Positions 44,416 to 53,714 of a DNA stretch of 64,000 nt are shown piece after piece (the stretch's first letter is position 1; every line of letters begins with the position of its first letter). Position numbers and translations under genes: made by a program. The DNA is taken from positions 1,307,501 to 1,371,500 of the forward strand of contig NZ_CP005188.1 of the NCBI RefSeq assembly GCF_001563285.1, in the 5' to 3' direction. The DNA comes from Sphingobium sp. MI1205. Its GTDB lineage: Bacteria; Pseudomonadota; Alphaproteobacteria; Sphingomonadales; Sphingomonadaceae. The notes under the pieces were generated by a model. That model was not told where the DNA came from, did not search any database, and was given only the letters and a program-made list of their open reading frames with translations.

Positions 44416-45947
44416 CTCTGGATACGCTCTCCATGCCCCGGATGCCGGCCTTGGTTGGCCTCGGCTGGCGGAGGCATTTGGCGGCGCTTGGCATATTCGC
44501 CTTCCTGATCCTGTCGTTGTTCCACCGGGACGCCATTGATATGGTGTCTATCTGGTGGAACGCCTCGACCTTTGGTCACTGCCTTTTTATCCCAGTTCTG
44601 ATCGCGTGGTTGGTGCAGCAGCGTTTGCCCGGTTTGCGTCAATTGAAACCGGTGGCGTGGGCACCGGGATTGCTGTGGATCGGCTTGGGTGGCTTTGCCT
44701 GGCTGTTAGGCGCAGCGGCTGGCGTCGCCCTTTTCCGCCATGCTGCCCTGATCCTCATGATGCAGGGCGCGGTCGTCACCCTACTGGGTCCAGCGATTGG
44801 GCGAGGGCTCATCTTTCCGCTCTTTTACGCCTTTTTCATGGTGCCGGCAGGTGAGGAGATCGTCGCGCCGCTGCAATTGATCACCGCGCGACTTTGCATG
44901 GCGTTCCTCGGCCTGTCGGGGGTGCCTGCCCATCTGGACGGCATATTCATCACCACGCCGACCGGTTATTTCGAGGTGGCGGAGGCCTGTTCGGGAGCGA
45001 AATTCGTTATTGCCATGACAGCCTATGGCGCGCTTGTCTGCAATGTTTGCTTTGCCAGTTGGCCGCGCCGAATCATCTTCATGACGGGTGCCCTGACGCT
45101 GTCGGTGCTGGCCAACGGCCTGCGCGCCTTCGCGACGATCCTTGTGGCCCATCTGACCAGCATCAATGCCGCGGTGGGGTTCGATCATGTTCTTTATGGC
45201 TGGGTCTTCTTCGCCGTCGTGATGACATTGGTGATGGCGGCGGCATGGCCGTTTTTCGATCGGCGTCCTGACGATCCCTGGTTTGACCCTTCGAAGCTGG
45301 CAGGTGTCTGGCGGGGCCAAGCGCCACTTCCCATCGCCGCCGGCGCTGGATTGTCGCTGATCGCCGCGGCGCCCTTGTGGCTGATGGCGAGCGCCGCGGC
45401 GAGCGATCCACTGCCGGTCGCACTGGAACTGCCGACCATCAAGGGCTGGACCCTGACTGCCGAGCCGCCTGCCTATCCATGGAAGCCGCGCTTCGATGGC
45501 GCGGACCATCTTGTCATGGGGCGTTATCGTAACACCGCAGGGCAGGTCGTTGACCTTGCTATGGTGAGCTTCGACGGGCAGAGCGAGGGACGCGAACTGG
45601 TGGGCTTCGCACAGGGCGCCGCCGATCCAGACCAGAATTGGGCCTGGTCCTCCCCCGCGCCCTCACCAAAGGACGGGCGCGGCGACCAGGTCACCGCGCC
45701 GGGTCCTGTGGTCCGGCATGTGGTAAGTTTCTACAAGGTGGGCGAGGCGCCCCTCACCGGGAGTGCGCCACGCGTTAAATTCGATACCATGAAGGCAAGA
45801 CTGCTGGGCAGGGATCAGCGCGCGGGCGCTATACTGGTCTCAGCGGAAAACTGGCCCGGGATGGCGGCCGACGCTGCCATCGCCATGTTTCTGCGGGATA
45901 TCGGAGATGTGAAGGATTTGGCTGACCGCGGCCTCGGCATCCGCTAA
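44412..45947 (+). CDS. xrtA: Exosortase A (XrtA) with C-terminal EpsI domain
   Basis: A 511-residue integral membrane cysteine transpeptidase. The exosortase catalytic residues are Cys193 in VAEACSGAKFVI, Arg238 in LANGLRAFATIL and His259 in GFDHVLYGWVFF. About eight to ten helices fill residues 20-300, then a periplasmic EpsI/DUF3485 domain follows (about 330-505). XrtA processes PEP-CTERM proteins at the cell surface and defines this polysaccharide cluster. It overlaps the upstream gene by four bases. No PEP-CTERM substrate is seen in the window. Confidence 0.95.
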   Translation: MTLDTLSMPRMPALVGLGWRRHLAALGIFAFLILSLFHRDAIDMVSIWWNASTFGHCLFIPVLIAWLVQQRLPGLRQLKPVAWAPGLLWIGLGGFAWLLGAAAGVALFRHAALILMMQGAVVTLLGPAIGRGLIFPLFYAFFMVPAGEEIVAPLQLITARLCMAFLGLSGVPAHLDGIFITTPTGYFEVAEACSGAKFVIAMTAYGALVCNVCFASWPRRIIFMTGALTLSVLANGLRAFATILVAHLTSINAAVGFDHVLYGWVFFAVVMTLVMAAAWPFFDRRPDDPWFDPSKLAGVWRGQAPLPIAAGAGLSLIAAAPLWLMASAAASDPLPVALELPTIKGWTLTAEPPAYPWKPRFDGADHLVMGRYRNTAGQVVDLAMVSFDGQSEGRELVGFAQGAADPDQNWAWSSPAPSPKDGRGDQVTAPGPVVRHVVSFYKVGEAPLTGSAPRVKFDTMKARLLGRDQRAGAILVSAENWPGMAADAAIAMFLRDIGDVKDLADRGLGIR

Positions 45948-45958
45948 AGCCCTTTCGC

Positions 45959-47854
45959 ATGTGCGGGATAGCGGGCATCTTCCATCTTGAAACGGCCAAG
46001 CCGGTCGATCCAGCGCGCGTGCAAGCGATGCTCGACGTCATGCCGCATCGTGGTCCGGACGGCAGCGGCATCTGGACTGCGCCCGGCGTGGGCCTAGGGC
46101 ATTTGCGCCTTTCCATCATCGACCTTGGAGGCGGGGCGCAACCCATGCTGACCGAGGACGAAAGCCTCGCCGTTACCTTCAACGGTGAAATCTATAATTT
46201 CAGTGATGTCCGCGCCGAACTGGAAGCGAAGGGTCACGTTTTTCGGACACACAGCGATACAGAAGTCATTCTGCACGGCTATCGCCAATGGGGTGAAGCC
46301 TGTGTCGAGCGATTTCACGGTATGTTTGCGTTCGCGCTGTTCGACGCGCGTGCGCAGTCGCTCTGGCTCACGCGCGACCGGCTGGGGGTCAAGCCGCTCC
46401 ATTATGCCCAGCTATCCGATGGCAGCCTGATCTTCGGATCGGAACTGAAAAGCCTGCTTGTTCACCCGCTGCTGCGTCGCGCACCCGACCTGTCGGCGGT
46501 CGAGGATTATATGGCCTATGGCTATGTGCCGGACGATGCCTGCATGGTGGCGGGCGTGCGCAAGCTGGGGGCGGGCGAGACATTGCGCTTGGTCCGCGGG
46601 CGACCCGCGCCGCAGCCACAACGCTATTGGGATGTCAGTTTCGCCGAACGCAGCAAGGCGACGCCCGGAGAGCTGGAGGAGGAGCTTGTCGCCTTGATGC
46701 GGCAGGCGGTTCGTTCGCGCATGGTGGCCGACGTGCCTCTTGGCGCTTTTCTCTCGGGGGGCGTCGATAGCTCCAGCGTTGTGGCGCTGATGGCGGAAGC
46801 ATCGGCCCAGGCTGTCCAGACCTGTACGATCGGTTTCGATGTCGCAAGCCTGGACGAGACCGCTTATGCTGACCGCATCGCCCGGCGCTTTGCGACTGAT
46901 CATCGCACGAGGATCGTGTCGCCCGATGATTATGGGTTGATTGATACGCTCGCCTTTCATTTTGACGAACCCTTCGCCGACGCTTCGGCGCTGCCCACCT
47001 ATCGTGTGTGCGAACTGGCGCGGGAGCAGGTGACCGTCGCCCTGTCCGGCGATGGCGCGGACGAGGCTTTTGCCGGCTATCGCAGGCATCGGTTCCAGAT
47101 GCAGGGGGAGCGGGTCCGTAGTCTCATCCCGGCATCGGTTCGCCAGCCGCTTTTCGGGACGCTTGGTCGCTGGTATCCCAAGGCGGACTGGGCGCCCCGG
47201 CCGCTGCGCGCCAAATCGACTTTCCTGGAACTGGCAGGGGAGGGCGGCGACGCCTATTCCGCATCGGTCAGCGTGACGCCCCACGGCATGCGTCAACGGC
47301 TGTTCAGCCAGGATATGCGCAGTCGCCTGGGCGCCTATCGCGCCGAGGATCGCTATATTCGCACCATGGCGCAGGCCCCGGCGCGCGACCCGCTCGACCG
47401 CGCGCAATATGCCGATATCCGTATCTGGCTGCCCGGCGATATCCTGACCAAGACCGACCGGATGAGCATGGCCGTCAGCCTTGAAGCGCGCGAGCCGCTG
47501 CTGGACCACCGGCTTGTGGAATTTGCAGCCCGCCTGCCCGTCGCCCAGCGTATTCGCGGGAATAGCGGCAAATATCTGATGAAGAAGGCGATGGAGCCTT
47601 ATCTGCCGCAAGACATCCTCTACCGGCAGAAAATGGGTTTTGTTACCCCTATCAGCAACTGGTTTCGCGGGCCTCTTTCGGGCGAAGCGACGGCTATCGC
47701 AGGCGGATCGGCGCTGACCAAGACGGGCTGGTTCGATGCGAAGATGTTGGGGCGGATCGCGGCGGATCATAAATCCGGGGTGGCCGATCATGGCCGCATG
47801 CTTTGGCAGCTGCTGATGCTGGACAAGGCGTTGAGTCGGTTGTTCAGCCTCTGA
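45959..47854 (+). CDS. XrtA-associated asparagine synthase-like amidotransferase
   Basis: A 631-residue AsnB-like enzyme (TIGR03108-like). The glutaminase nucleophile is Cys2 in MCGIAGIF, with the MPHRGPDGSG and NGEIYNF motifs. The synthetase PP-loop is SGGVDSSS (266-273), with FDEPFADASALP and ALSGDGADEAFAGYRRH further on. It likely amidates a carboxyl group, perhaps on a uronic acid or a carrier-bound acid, rather than making asparagine. It starts 11 bases after the exosortase stop. Confidence 0.93.
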   Translation: MCGIAGIFHLETAKPVDPARVQAMLDVMPHRGPDGSGIWTAPGVGLGHLRLSIIDLGGGAQPMLTEDESLAVTFNGEIYNFSDVRAELEAKGHVFRTHSDTEVILHGYRQWGEACVERFHGMFAFALFDARAQSLWLTRDRLGVKPLHYAQLSDGSLIFGSELKSLLVHPLLRRAPDLSAVEDYMAYGYVPDDACMVAGVRKLGAGETLRLVRGRPAPQPQRYWDVSFAERSKATPGELEEELVALMRQAVRSRMVADVPLGAFLSGGVDSSSVVALMAEASAQAVQTCTIGFDVASLDETAYADRIARRFATDHRTRIVSPDDYGLIDTLAFHFDEPFADASALPTYRVCELAREQVTVALSGDGADEAFAGYRRHRFQMQGERVRSLIPASVRQPLFGTLGRWYPKADWAPRPLRAKSTFLELAGEGGDAYSASVSVTPHGMRQRLFSQDMRSRLGAYRAEDRYIRTMAQAPARDPLDRAQYADIRIWLPGDILTKTDRMSMAVSLEAREPLLDHRLVEFAARLPVAQRIRGNSGKYLMKKAMEPYLPQDILYRQKMGFVTPISNWFRGPLSGEATAIAGGSALTKTGWFDAKMLGRIAADHKSGVADHGRMLWQLLMLDKALSRLFSL

Positions 47855-47873
47855 TCGACTGGCGCCGAACCGC

Positions 47874-49304
47874 ATGGCTCTTTTGGCGAGCCCCTTGCAA
47901 CCCACGCCCGCCGGTGCCAACGGAGCTGTCGTGCAAAGGGTAAGCAGGACGCCAGTGACAGTTTCGAAGGAAATAGTTCGAGCGCGACTATATCTGCTCT
48001 GCCTCCTTGGGGATTTGGCGGGATTATTCCTGTCTTTCCTGCTCGCGAACTGGCTTATCCTGGGCGCGCTGCTCGGCGAGCCGGGCAAGCCACATGGCCT
48101 TGTCATGTTCGCCATGGTCGCGCCGCTTTACATCCTGTTGGCGGTGCAGGGCGGTGCCTATGGCATCCATATGCTGGACAATATTCGGCGCGGCATTGTC
48201 CGGGGGTTGCTCGCCCTGGCGCAGGCGGCGCTGCTGATGCTGCTGATCGTCTATCTGGGCAAGATCGCGGAGCAGCTTTCCCGCCTCACCTTCGTGACTG
48301 GCCTTGGCCTTTCAGCGATCAGCGTTGCGCTGGTGCGGCTGGCCATAAGTCGTCTGGGCGCACGCCTGCTGGGGGAGGTGCCGCATCTGACAGCCGTAAT
48401 CATGGATGGCGTAGAGATTGCGACCGGCCCACATATGGAACTGATTGATGCGGTATCTGCCGATCTGCATCCCGGCCGTCATGACGCCGATATGGCGGCG
48501 CGGCTTGCGGCGGCGGTTGGAATGGCTGAGAGAGTGATCGTGGCTTGTCCGATGGAGCGGATGGCGGATTGGTCGGCTGCGCTCAAATCCCTGTCGGCGC
48601 GCGGTGAAATCGTCGTGCCGGAACTGCTGCGCTTCGCCCCGGCGCGCGTTGATGAATTTGACGGCCAACCGACGATCATCGTCGCCGGGGGCCCATTCCA
48701 TTTCCGCGACCGCATCATCAAGCGCATCTTCGATATCATCGTTGCTACCGGAGCCACATTGGCGTTGTCGCCTGTGCTGATCGCGGCCGCCATCGCGATA
48801 AAGCTGACCAGTCCCGGTCCTATTATCTTCAAGCAGCCACGCATTGGCCGCGACGCACGCCCCTTCAATATCTATAAATTCCGGTCGATGCGGAGCGAGG
48901 CAAGTGATTGCAAGGCCGCCAAGCTCACTGCGCGGGATGATGACCGCGTGACGAGCGTGGGCCATTTCTTGCGTCGCACCAGCATCGATGAATTGCCACA
49001 GCTCTTCAACGTTCTGCGCGGCGACATGAGCATCGTCGGTCCGCGCCCGCACGCGGCTGCCGCCAAGGCCGGGGACAGCCTCTATTGGGAGGTTGATGAG
49101 CGTTATTGGGAGCGGCACTGCATCAAACCGGGCATGACGGGCCTAGCTCAGGTGCGCGGCCACCGCGGATCGACCGACCATCATCAGGATTTGATCGATC
49201 GGCTTCAATCGGATCTGGAATATGTGACGAAATGGTCGATCTGGCGCGACCTGCGCATCATCTTCGCGACAATCGGCGTTTTGGTGCATCACAAGGCCTA
49301 TTGA
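47874..49304 (+). CDS. Priming sugar transferase (polyprenyl glycosylphosphotransferase)
   Basis: A 476-residue enzyme of the WbaP/ExoY type. The N-terminal half has about four membrane helices (residues 40-160) and a degenerate nucleotide-binding region. The catalytic half starts DRIIKRIFDIIVATGATLAL and contains SPGPIIFKQPRIGRD, FNIYKFRSM, RRTSIDELPQLFNVLRGDMSIVGPRPH and CIKPGMTGLAQVRGH. It transfers the first sugar phosphate onto undecaprenyl phosphate to begin each repeat unit. Its stop overlaps the next start (TGATG). Confidence 0.94.
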   Translation: MALLASPLQPTPAGANGAVVQRVSRTPVTVSKEIVRARLYLLCLLGDLAGLFLSFLLANWLILGALLGEPGKPHGLVMFAMVAPLYILLAVQGGAYGIHMLDNIRRGIVRGLLALAQAALLMLLIVYLGKIAEQLSRLTFVTGLGLSAISVALVRLAISRLGARLLGEVPHLTAVIMDGVEIATGPHMELIDAVSADLHPGRHDADMAARLAAAVGMAERVIVACPMERMADWSAALKSLSARGEIVVPELLRFAPARVDEFDGQPTIIVAGGPFHFRDRIIKRIFDIIVATGATLALSPVLIAAAIAIKLTSPGPIIFKQPRIGRDARPFNIYKFRSMRSEASDCKAAKLTARDDDRVTSVGHFLRRTSIDELPQLFNVLRGDMSIVGPRPHAAAAKAGDSLYWEVDERYWERHCIKPGMTGLAQVRGHRGSTDHHQDLIDRLQSDLEYVTKWSIWRDLRIIFATIGVLVHHKAY

Positions 49305-50437
49305 TGCGCGAACTTGATCTCTTTTTCCTGCTGGTTCTGCTCCTGTCCCTTGTGGCGGTGCTATGGCCATTCCTGTTCTATCCCCTGATCCTGCGCGTGC
49401 TGCCGACGCGGCCAGAAGCGCCAAGGCAGGGGGTGACCCCGTCGGCATCGCTTGTGTTTTGCGCGTATAATGAGGCTACGGCGATGTCGGACAAGCTGGC
49501 TAACCTGGCCATGCTGAAGCATCGTTATCCGGCACTCGAAATACTCGCATATGATGACGGCTCATCCGACGACACGGCGTCCTTGATTGCTGCACAGGGC
49601 GATCTGGTGACGCTGGTTCGTGGCCCCGGCCGTAGCGGCAAGGCGCATGGCATGAAGCAACTGGCAGCGCGCGCCCGTGGCGACATCCTCATCTTCACCG
49701 ATGCCAATGTGTTGCTCGATGAAGATGCCATCGACAATCTTCTCGCCCGCTATGCCGATCCTGATGTCGGCGGCGTTCTCGGATCGCTCCACTATATGGG
49801 GGAGGGCGAGAGCGCGACGGCTTCTGTCGGATCGCTATACTGGCGTCTGGAAGAGCGACTGAAGGATGAGGAGTCGCGCACCGGCAATGCGTTAGGAGCT
49901 GACGGCTCGATTTTCTCGGTTCGACGAACACTTTATCCTGACTTTCCCGACAGCGTTCTCGATGACCTGACTGTATCGATGGCCGTGTTGTTCGCGGGTA
50001 AGCGGTTGGTGAAGGCCAAGGACGTCATCGCCCGCGAGCGGCTGGTCGCCGCGCGTGGTGACGAGTATCGCCGCAAGGTTCGGATTGCCGCGCGTGCCTG
50101 GCACACGCATTCCTATCTGCGCCCGCAATTGCGGCGGATGAGTCGGCTGGATCGCTTCAAATATGGCTCGCGCAAGATCGTGCGCTGGTTCGGTGGGCTC
50201 TTCATTGTTGCGGGTGCGCTGGCGGCTCTGGCGCTGGCGTTCAGCCTGTCGCCCCTGGTGGCCCTCGCGGGGGTTATGATCGTTCTAGTCCTGCTGGTGC
50301 TTGGCTTACGCGCCAAGGGCGGGCCTCTTGCTGCGGTGGTGGATATTCTCATCGCCTATGCCGCGACGCTCCAGGGCGTGCTCAAGGCGATGAGAGGCCG
50401 GACGGTCACGGTTTGGAATCCGGCCAAGTCACGCTGA
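49304..50437 (+). CDS. Membrane family 2 glycosyltransferase
   Basis: A 377-residue transferase starting MRELDLFFLLVLLLSL with an N-terminal membrane helix. The GT-A domain has SLVFCAYNEATAMSDKLANL, AYDDGSSDDTASLI, the metal motif ILIFTDANVLL, GADGSIFSVRR and a QxxRW-like end; two helices follow near residues 300-345. It probably extends the lipid-linked oligosaccharide. The ATG shares one base with the preceding TGA, which decides the start. Confidence 0.9.
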   Translation: MRELDLFFLLVLLLSLVAVLWPFLFYPLILRVLPTRPEAPRQGVTPSASLVFCAYNEATAMSDKLANLAMLKHRYPALEILAYDDGSSDDTASLIAAQGDLVTLVRGPGRSGKAHGMKQLAARARGDILIFTDANVLLDEDAIDNLLARYADPDVGGVLGSLHYMGEGESATASVGSLYWRLEERLKDEESRTGNALGADGSIFSVRRTLYPDFPDSVLDDLTVSMAVLFAGKRLVKAKDVIARERLVAARGDEYRRKVRIAARAWHTHSYLRPQLRRMSRLDRFKYGSRKIVRWFGGLFIVAGALAALALAFSLSPLVALAGVMIVLVLLVLGLRAKGGPLAAVVDILIAYAATLQGVLKAMRGRTVTVWNPAKSR

Positions 50438-50500
50438 TCCCCTCTCGCCAAAGGTGGGGCATATTGTATAGGCCCTTGCAATGCTGATCGGAGCCAAGGC

Positions 50501-51253
50501 GTGATTACTTTTCAGCGGGTGGCGAAGGCTGCCGGCAAGCATCTAACCCGGACAATGCTCGCGCTTCGCAAGGCGATGGGCGCGCGTGCGCGCCGTGCCT
50601 GTCCGGCCTGCGGACAATCGGTGGTCGGCTTCTTTCGCTATGGCGACCAAGCCGAATGGGGCTGCCCCCGCTGCGGGGCTTCGCCACGCGAACGATTGAT
50701 GAACCATCTTATAGATGGGAGAGTGTTGAACGTTCCCAATGAAGGCGCGATCCTGCACATGGCGCCTAATGAAGCTAGCCTGGTACGCCGCTTCTCTACC
50801 GCCGCCCACTACACGCCCGCCGATATCGATCCGGATCGGTACAGCGTGCCGGGTATGCGTCGCGTGGACCTGATGAAATTGGACGATGCAGAGCGCTACG
50901 ATCTGTTTTACGCCAGCCATGTCATGGAACATGTGCCCGACGATCATGCGGTATTGAGCAACATCTACCGTGCGCTAAAGCCCGGGGGGGAAGCCTGGCT
51001 GATCGTGCCGTTGTGGAACAAGCCGACCGAGGATGGCAGTTTCGACATTCCCCCGCGTGAACGGGAGCGCCGCTTTGGCCAGTGGGATCATGTTCGCCAA
51101 TATGGTCCCGACTTTGCGGAGCGCATACGCGCGGCGGGTTTTGACCTGGAAGAGATTGACGCCAGCGGCATAGATCCTGACACCCGCCACTTCTTCGCCT
51201 TGGACGACCGCCTGTTTCGAGCCAGAAAACCTGTAGGAAGCGCTGCGCGGTGA
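50501..51253 (+). CDS. Zinc-ribbon class I SAM-dependent methyltransferase
   Basis: A 250-residue protein. An N-terminal CxxC pair (Cys34/Cys37 in ACPACGQS and Cys55/Cys58 in GCPRCGAS) suggests a small zinc ribbon. The methyltransferase core includes the Asp-containing ADIDPDRYSV, DLFYASHVMEHVPDDHAVLSNIYRALKPGG and the strand EAWLIVPLW. GTG 50501 follows GGAG by six bases. It lies inside the exopolysaccharide cluster and overlaps the flippase gene, so it probably methylates a sugar. The target is unknown. Confidence 0.87.
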   Translation: MITFQRVAKAAGKHLTRTMLALRKAMGARARRACPACGQSVVGFFRYGDQAEWGCPRCGASPRERLMNHLIDGRVLNVPNEGAILHMAPNEASLVRRFSTAAHYTPADIDPDRYSVPGMRRVDLMKLDDAERYDLFYASHVMEHVPDDHAVLSNIYRALKPGGEAWLIVPLWNKPTEDGSFDIPPRERERRFGQWDHVRQYGPDFAERIRAAGFDLEEIDASGIDPDTRHFFALDDRLFRARKPVGSAAR

Positions 51254-52572
51254 GTGCCGCGCTCGGCAGGGCGGTGGCCCGGATGGAAGGGTCCGCCCGT
51301 TTCCTTGCCCTGATAAAGCTGGCCAATGTGGGCTTGACGCTGATCTGGGGTTTTGCCGTTACCTATGTGTTCGTGCGCGTCCTGCCCCTGCGCGAATTTC
51401 AGGCTTTCTTGCTGCTCGTCGCCTTCGGCAATTTCACGATTTCTGCTGAATTTGGTCTGACCAGCATCATCTATGCGCGACTGCGGCGCTATTGGCTCGG
51501 TCTTGAGGAGGATGGCGCAGGGGGCTTCCGGTTGGAAGAGATGGGTGTTCTTTTCCTGTTTCTGGGCATGTTGATTTTCGGCGGGTTGGTGATCCTGTTG
51601 GTCGTTCTCACCGCAGGCGTGGTCGACACGTCGATGCCGTTACTTTTCATCCTTTTTTTCCTGGCGGCCTGCGTGAACCTTCCCGCGCTCCTTGCCAAGC
51701 GCGCGCTGGCGGCGGTGGATGGCAACTTCATATGGGAGGCACTGGATTGCTTGCGGCGCCTGATGATTGTGGCTTTGCTTCTTCTCATTCTGAAGGGTCT
51801 CGATCCGCGGCTTTCGATCGTGCTGCAACTCGCCACCAGCCTGATCGTCATAGGTTATGCTATCGCGCTGGTTCACAGGCGACTGGGCATGACGGCGCAG
51901 CATTGGCTGGCATTCCGTCGGGGCGGCGGGCATGTCAGGACGCATTATCTGCACGATATCGGCGCGTCCGCGCTGTTTACCATGTCGGAAATAGCAGCTT
52001 ATAATGCTCCCTATTTCATGATTGCGCTTGCCACGCAGGACGCGCGGCCAATGCTGCTTTTCGATTTTTTCTTCAAAATGTCGCGAGCCTTGTCGATGGC
52101 GATCCGCGCAATGGTGGAGGCTGCACTACCGCGAATAACCCGCGCTTTCCATTCGGGAGACATAGCGCGGCTGCGCCAGTTGCTGGTCCGAGCCCTGGGT
52201 GCGGCTTTCCTCTTTGCACTCGTCGCCTCGGCCGCCTTGTTGCTTATCGGTCAGTGGCTTTTTGCCAAGCTGTTCGCTGGCCGTGCCGCCATCGGCATAA
52301 TCGACCTCCTCCTGATCGATGGGGCGTTGCTTGCTCTGACCGTCATCTGCGTTTCTGTTTATGTGCAGGCGGCACTCGGACGTTTCGCGCATCTGTTGAA
52401 GCGGTCCTTGCCTTTCCTCGCTGGGTCGCTGCTTAGTGTGCCTGTTGCCGCGTTTCTGAACGACTGGTTCGATGCAGGATTCCTTGGTTTTTACACGCTG
52501 ACGCTGTTGATTGTGTCGGCGCTTCACGCCCATTCGCTACGCGGCCTGCTTGAGGGATATTCGCGGCGATGA
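51250..52572 (+). CDS. Oligosaccharide flippase (Wzx/MATE-like)
   Basis: A 440-residue multipass protein with about 12 helices and the polysaccharide-transporter pattern: LANVGLTLIWGFAVTYVFVRVLPLREFQ, NLPALLAKRALAAVDGNFIWEAL and FFFKMSRALSMAIRAMVEAALPRI. It would flip undecaprenyl-linked repeat units across the inner membrane. It starts with GTG 51250, overlapping the methyltransferase stop, and overlaps the next gene by four bases. Confidence 0.87.
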   Translation: MSAALGRAVARMEGSARFLALIKLANVGLTLIWGFAVTYVFVRVLPLREFQAFLLLVAFGNFTISAEFGLTSIIYARLRRYWLGLEEDGAGGFRLEEMGVLFLFLGMLIFGGLVILLVVLTAGVVDTSMPLLFILFFLAACVNLPALLAKRALAAVDGNFIWEALDCLRRLMIVALLLLILKGLDPRLSIVLQLATSLIVIGYAIALVHRRLGMTAQHWLAFRRGGGHVRTHYLHDIGASALFTMSEIAAYNAPYFMIALATQDARPMLLFDFFFKMSRALSMAIRAMVEAALPRITRAFHSGDIARLRQLLVRALGAAFLFALVASAALLLIGQWLFAKLFAGRAAIGIIDLLLIDGALLALTVICVSVYVQAALGRFAHLLKRSLPFLAGSLLSVPVAAFLNDWFDAGFLGFYTLTLLIVSALHAHSLRGLLEGYSRR

Positions 52573-53714
52573 AGGTCTCCATGGTCGATCCGTCGCTGTT
52601 CACAGGGCGCTATGATGACAGCCTGTGCGCGGCGCTTGGAGAACTGGGTGCCGATGTGACCTTGCTCGCTCGCCCGACGCGGCCCACCGACGCGATCATC
52701 CCCCATGGCTATCAATATTGTCCCCATTTCTTTCGGCGAAGCGAGGCGTTGCGCGGGCGACTGGGGGACGGGCGACCCTTTCGCATGTTAAAGGCGGTTG
52801 AATATACGGCCACCTGTGCCATGGGCAGCCTCAAGCCATTGGTAGGCGCAGATGTGGCGCATTTCCAGTGGCTCCCCCTTGCCCCTGCTGACCGTCTGCT
52901 GTTGCGCCGGTTGAAGGGGCGGACGCCGCTGGTGCACACGGTTCATAATGCCGATGCCTATCATGCGGATGCCGGGGTGCAGGGGAGGGGCTATCGCGCA
53001 CTGCTTGATCTGTTCGATGCGCTTATCGTCCATGGAGATGCCACGCGACAGGCGCTGGAAAAGGAGGGAATCAATTCGCGCCATATTCATGTAGCGCCGC
53101 ACCCGCCGATGCGTCTGGCTGCCTCAACGCCTGCTGATCTGACGGGCATTCCAGATGCGGTAGTGCCTCGGTTGCTGTTCTTCGGCACTATCAGGCCCTA
53201 CAAAGGCGTCGATATTCTGATCGATGCATGCCTGTCGTTGTGGGGGATAGGGCACAGGTTCGAACTGGTGGTCGCAGGAAAGCCCTTCATGAACATTGAC
53301 CCTGTTCTGGACAGAGTCCGCGACGCCGGATTTGCCGATCGCCTGATCACTGATCTTGGCTTCCTTACCGAAAGCCGGCTCGATGCGCACATGGCCAAGG
53401 CCGATGCCATAATCTTTCCCTACCGCCAGATCGATTCCAGCGGCGCCTTCCTGTCGGCGCTACATCATGGCAAGACGATGGTTACATCCGATGTCGGCAT
53501 GTTCGCTTCGCTTCCCGACGACGTCGTGGTCCGCACGCCCGCTGGAAATGCAGCAGCCCTTGCGCAAGCCCTCTTGCGGCTCCTTGAAAGCCCCGCCATC
53601 AGGCAGGCAACAGGCGCGGCGGCACGCGCCTATGGAGACAGCATGAGCAGTTGGAAAGATATGAGCTCAGCAACGATCGATGTCTATCGGTCCGTGATGG
53701 CAGGGCGGGCATGA
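52569..53714 (+). CDS. Family 4 glycosyltransferase
   Basis: A 381-residue GT-B transferase. The C-terminal domain begins at LLFFGTIRPYKGVDILIDA, with ITDLGFLTESRLDAHMAKADAIIFPYRQIDSSGAFLSALHHGK giving the acidic sugar-nucleotide site in split form. The N-terminal half has DVAHFQWLPLAP and HTVHNADAYH. It probably builds the repeat unit on the cytosolic face. It overlaps both neighbours by four bases. Donor and acceptor are unknown. Confidence 0.88.
   Translation: MKVSMVDPSLFTGRYDDSLCAALGELGADVTLLARPTRPTDAIIPHGYQYCPHFFRRSEALRGRLGDGRPFRMLKAVEYTATCAMGSLKPLVGADVAHFQWLPLAPADRLLLRRLKGRTPLVHTVHNADAYHADAGVQGRGYRALLDLFDALIVHGDATRQALEKEGINSRHIHVAPHPPMRLAASTPADLTGIPDAVVPRLLFFGTIRPYKGVDILIDACLSLWGIGHRFELVVAGKPFMNIDPVLDRVRDAGFADRLITDLGFLTESRLDAHMAKADAIIFPYRQIDSSGAFLSALHHGKTMVTSDVGMFASLPDDVVVRTPAGNAAALAQALLRLLESPAIRQATGAAARAYGDSMSSWKDMSSATIDVYRSVMAGRA

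Noticed and set aside
46412..48115. A 567-codon frame antisense to the asparagine synthase-like gene
   Set aside because: It lies opposite a well-supported enzyme and shows no family motif.
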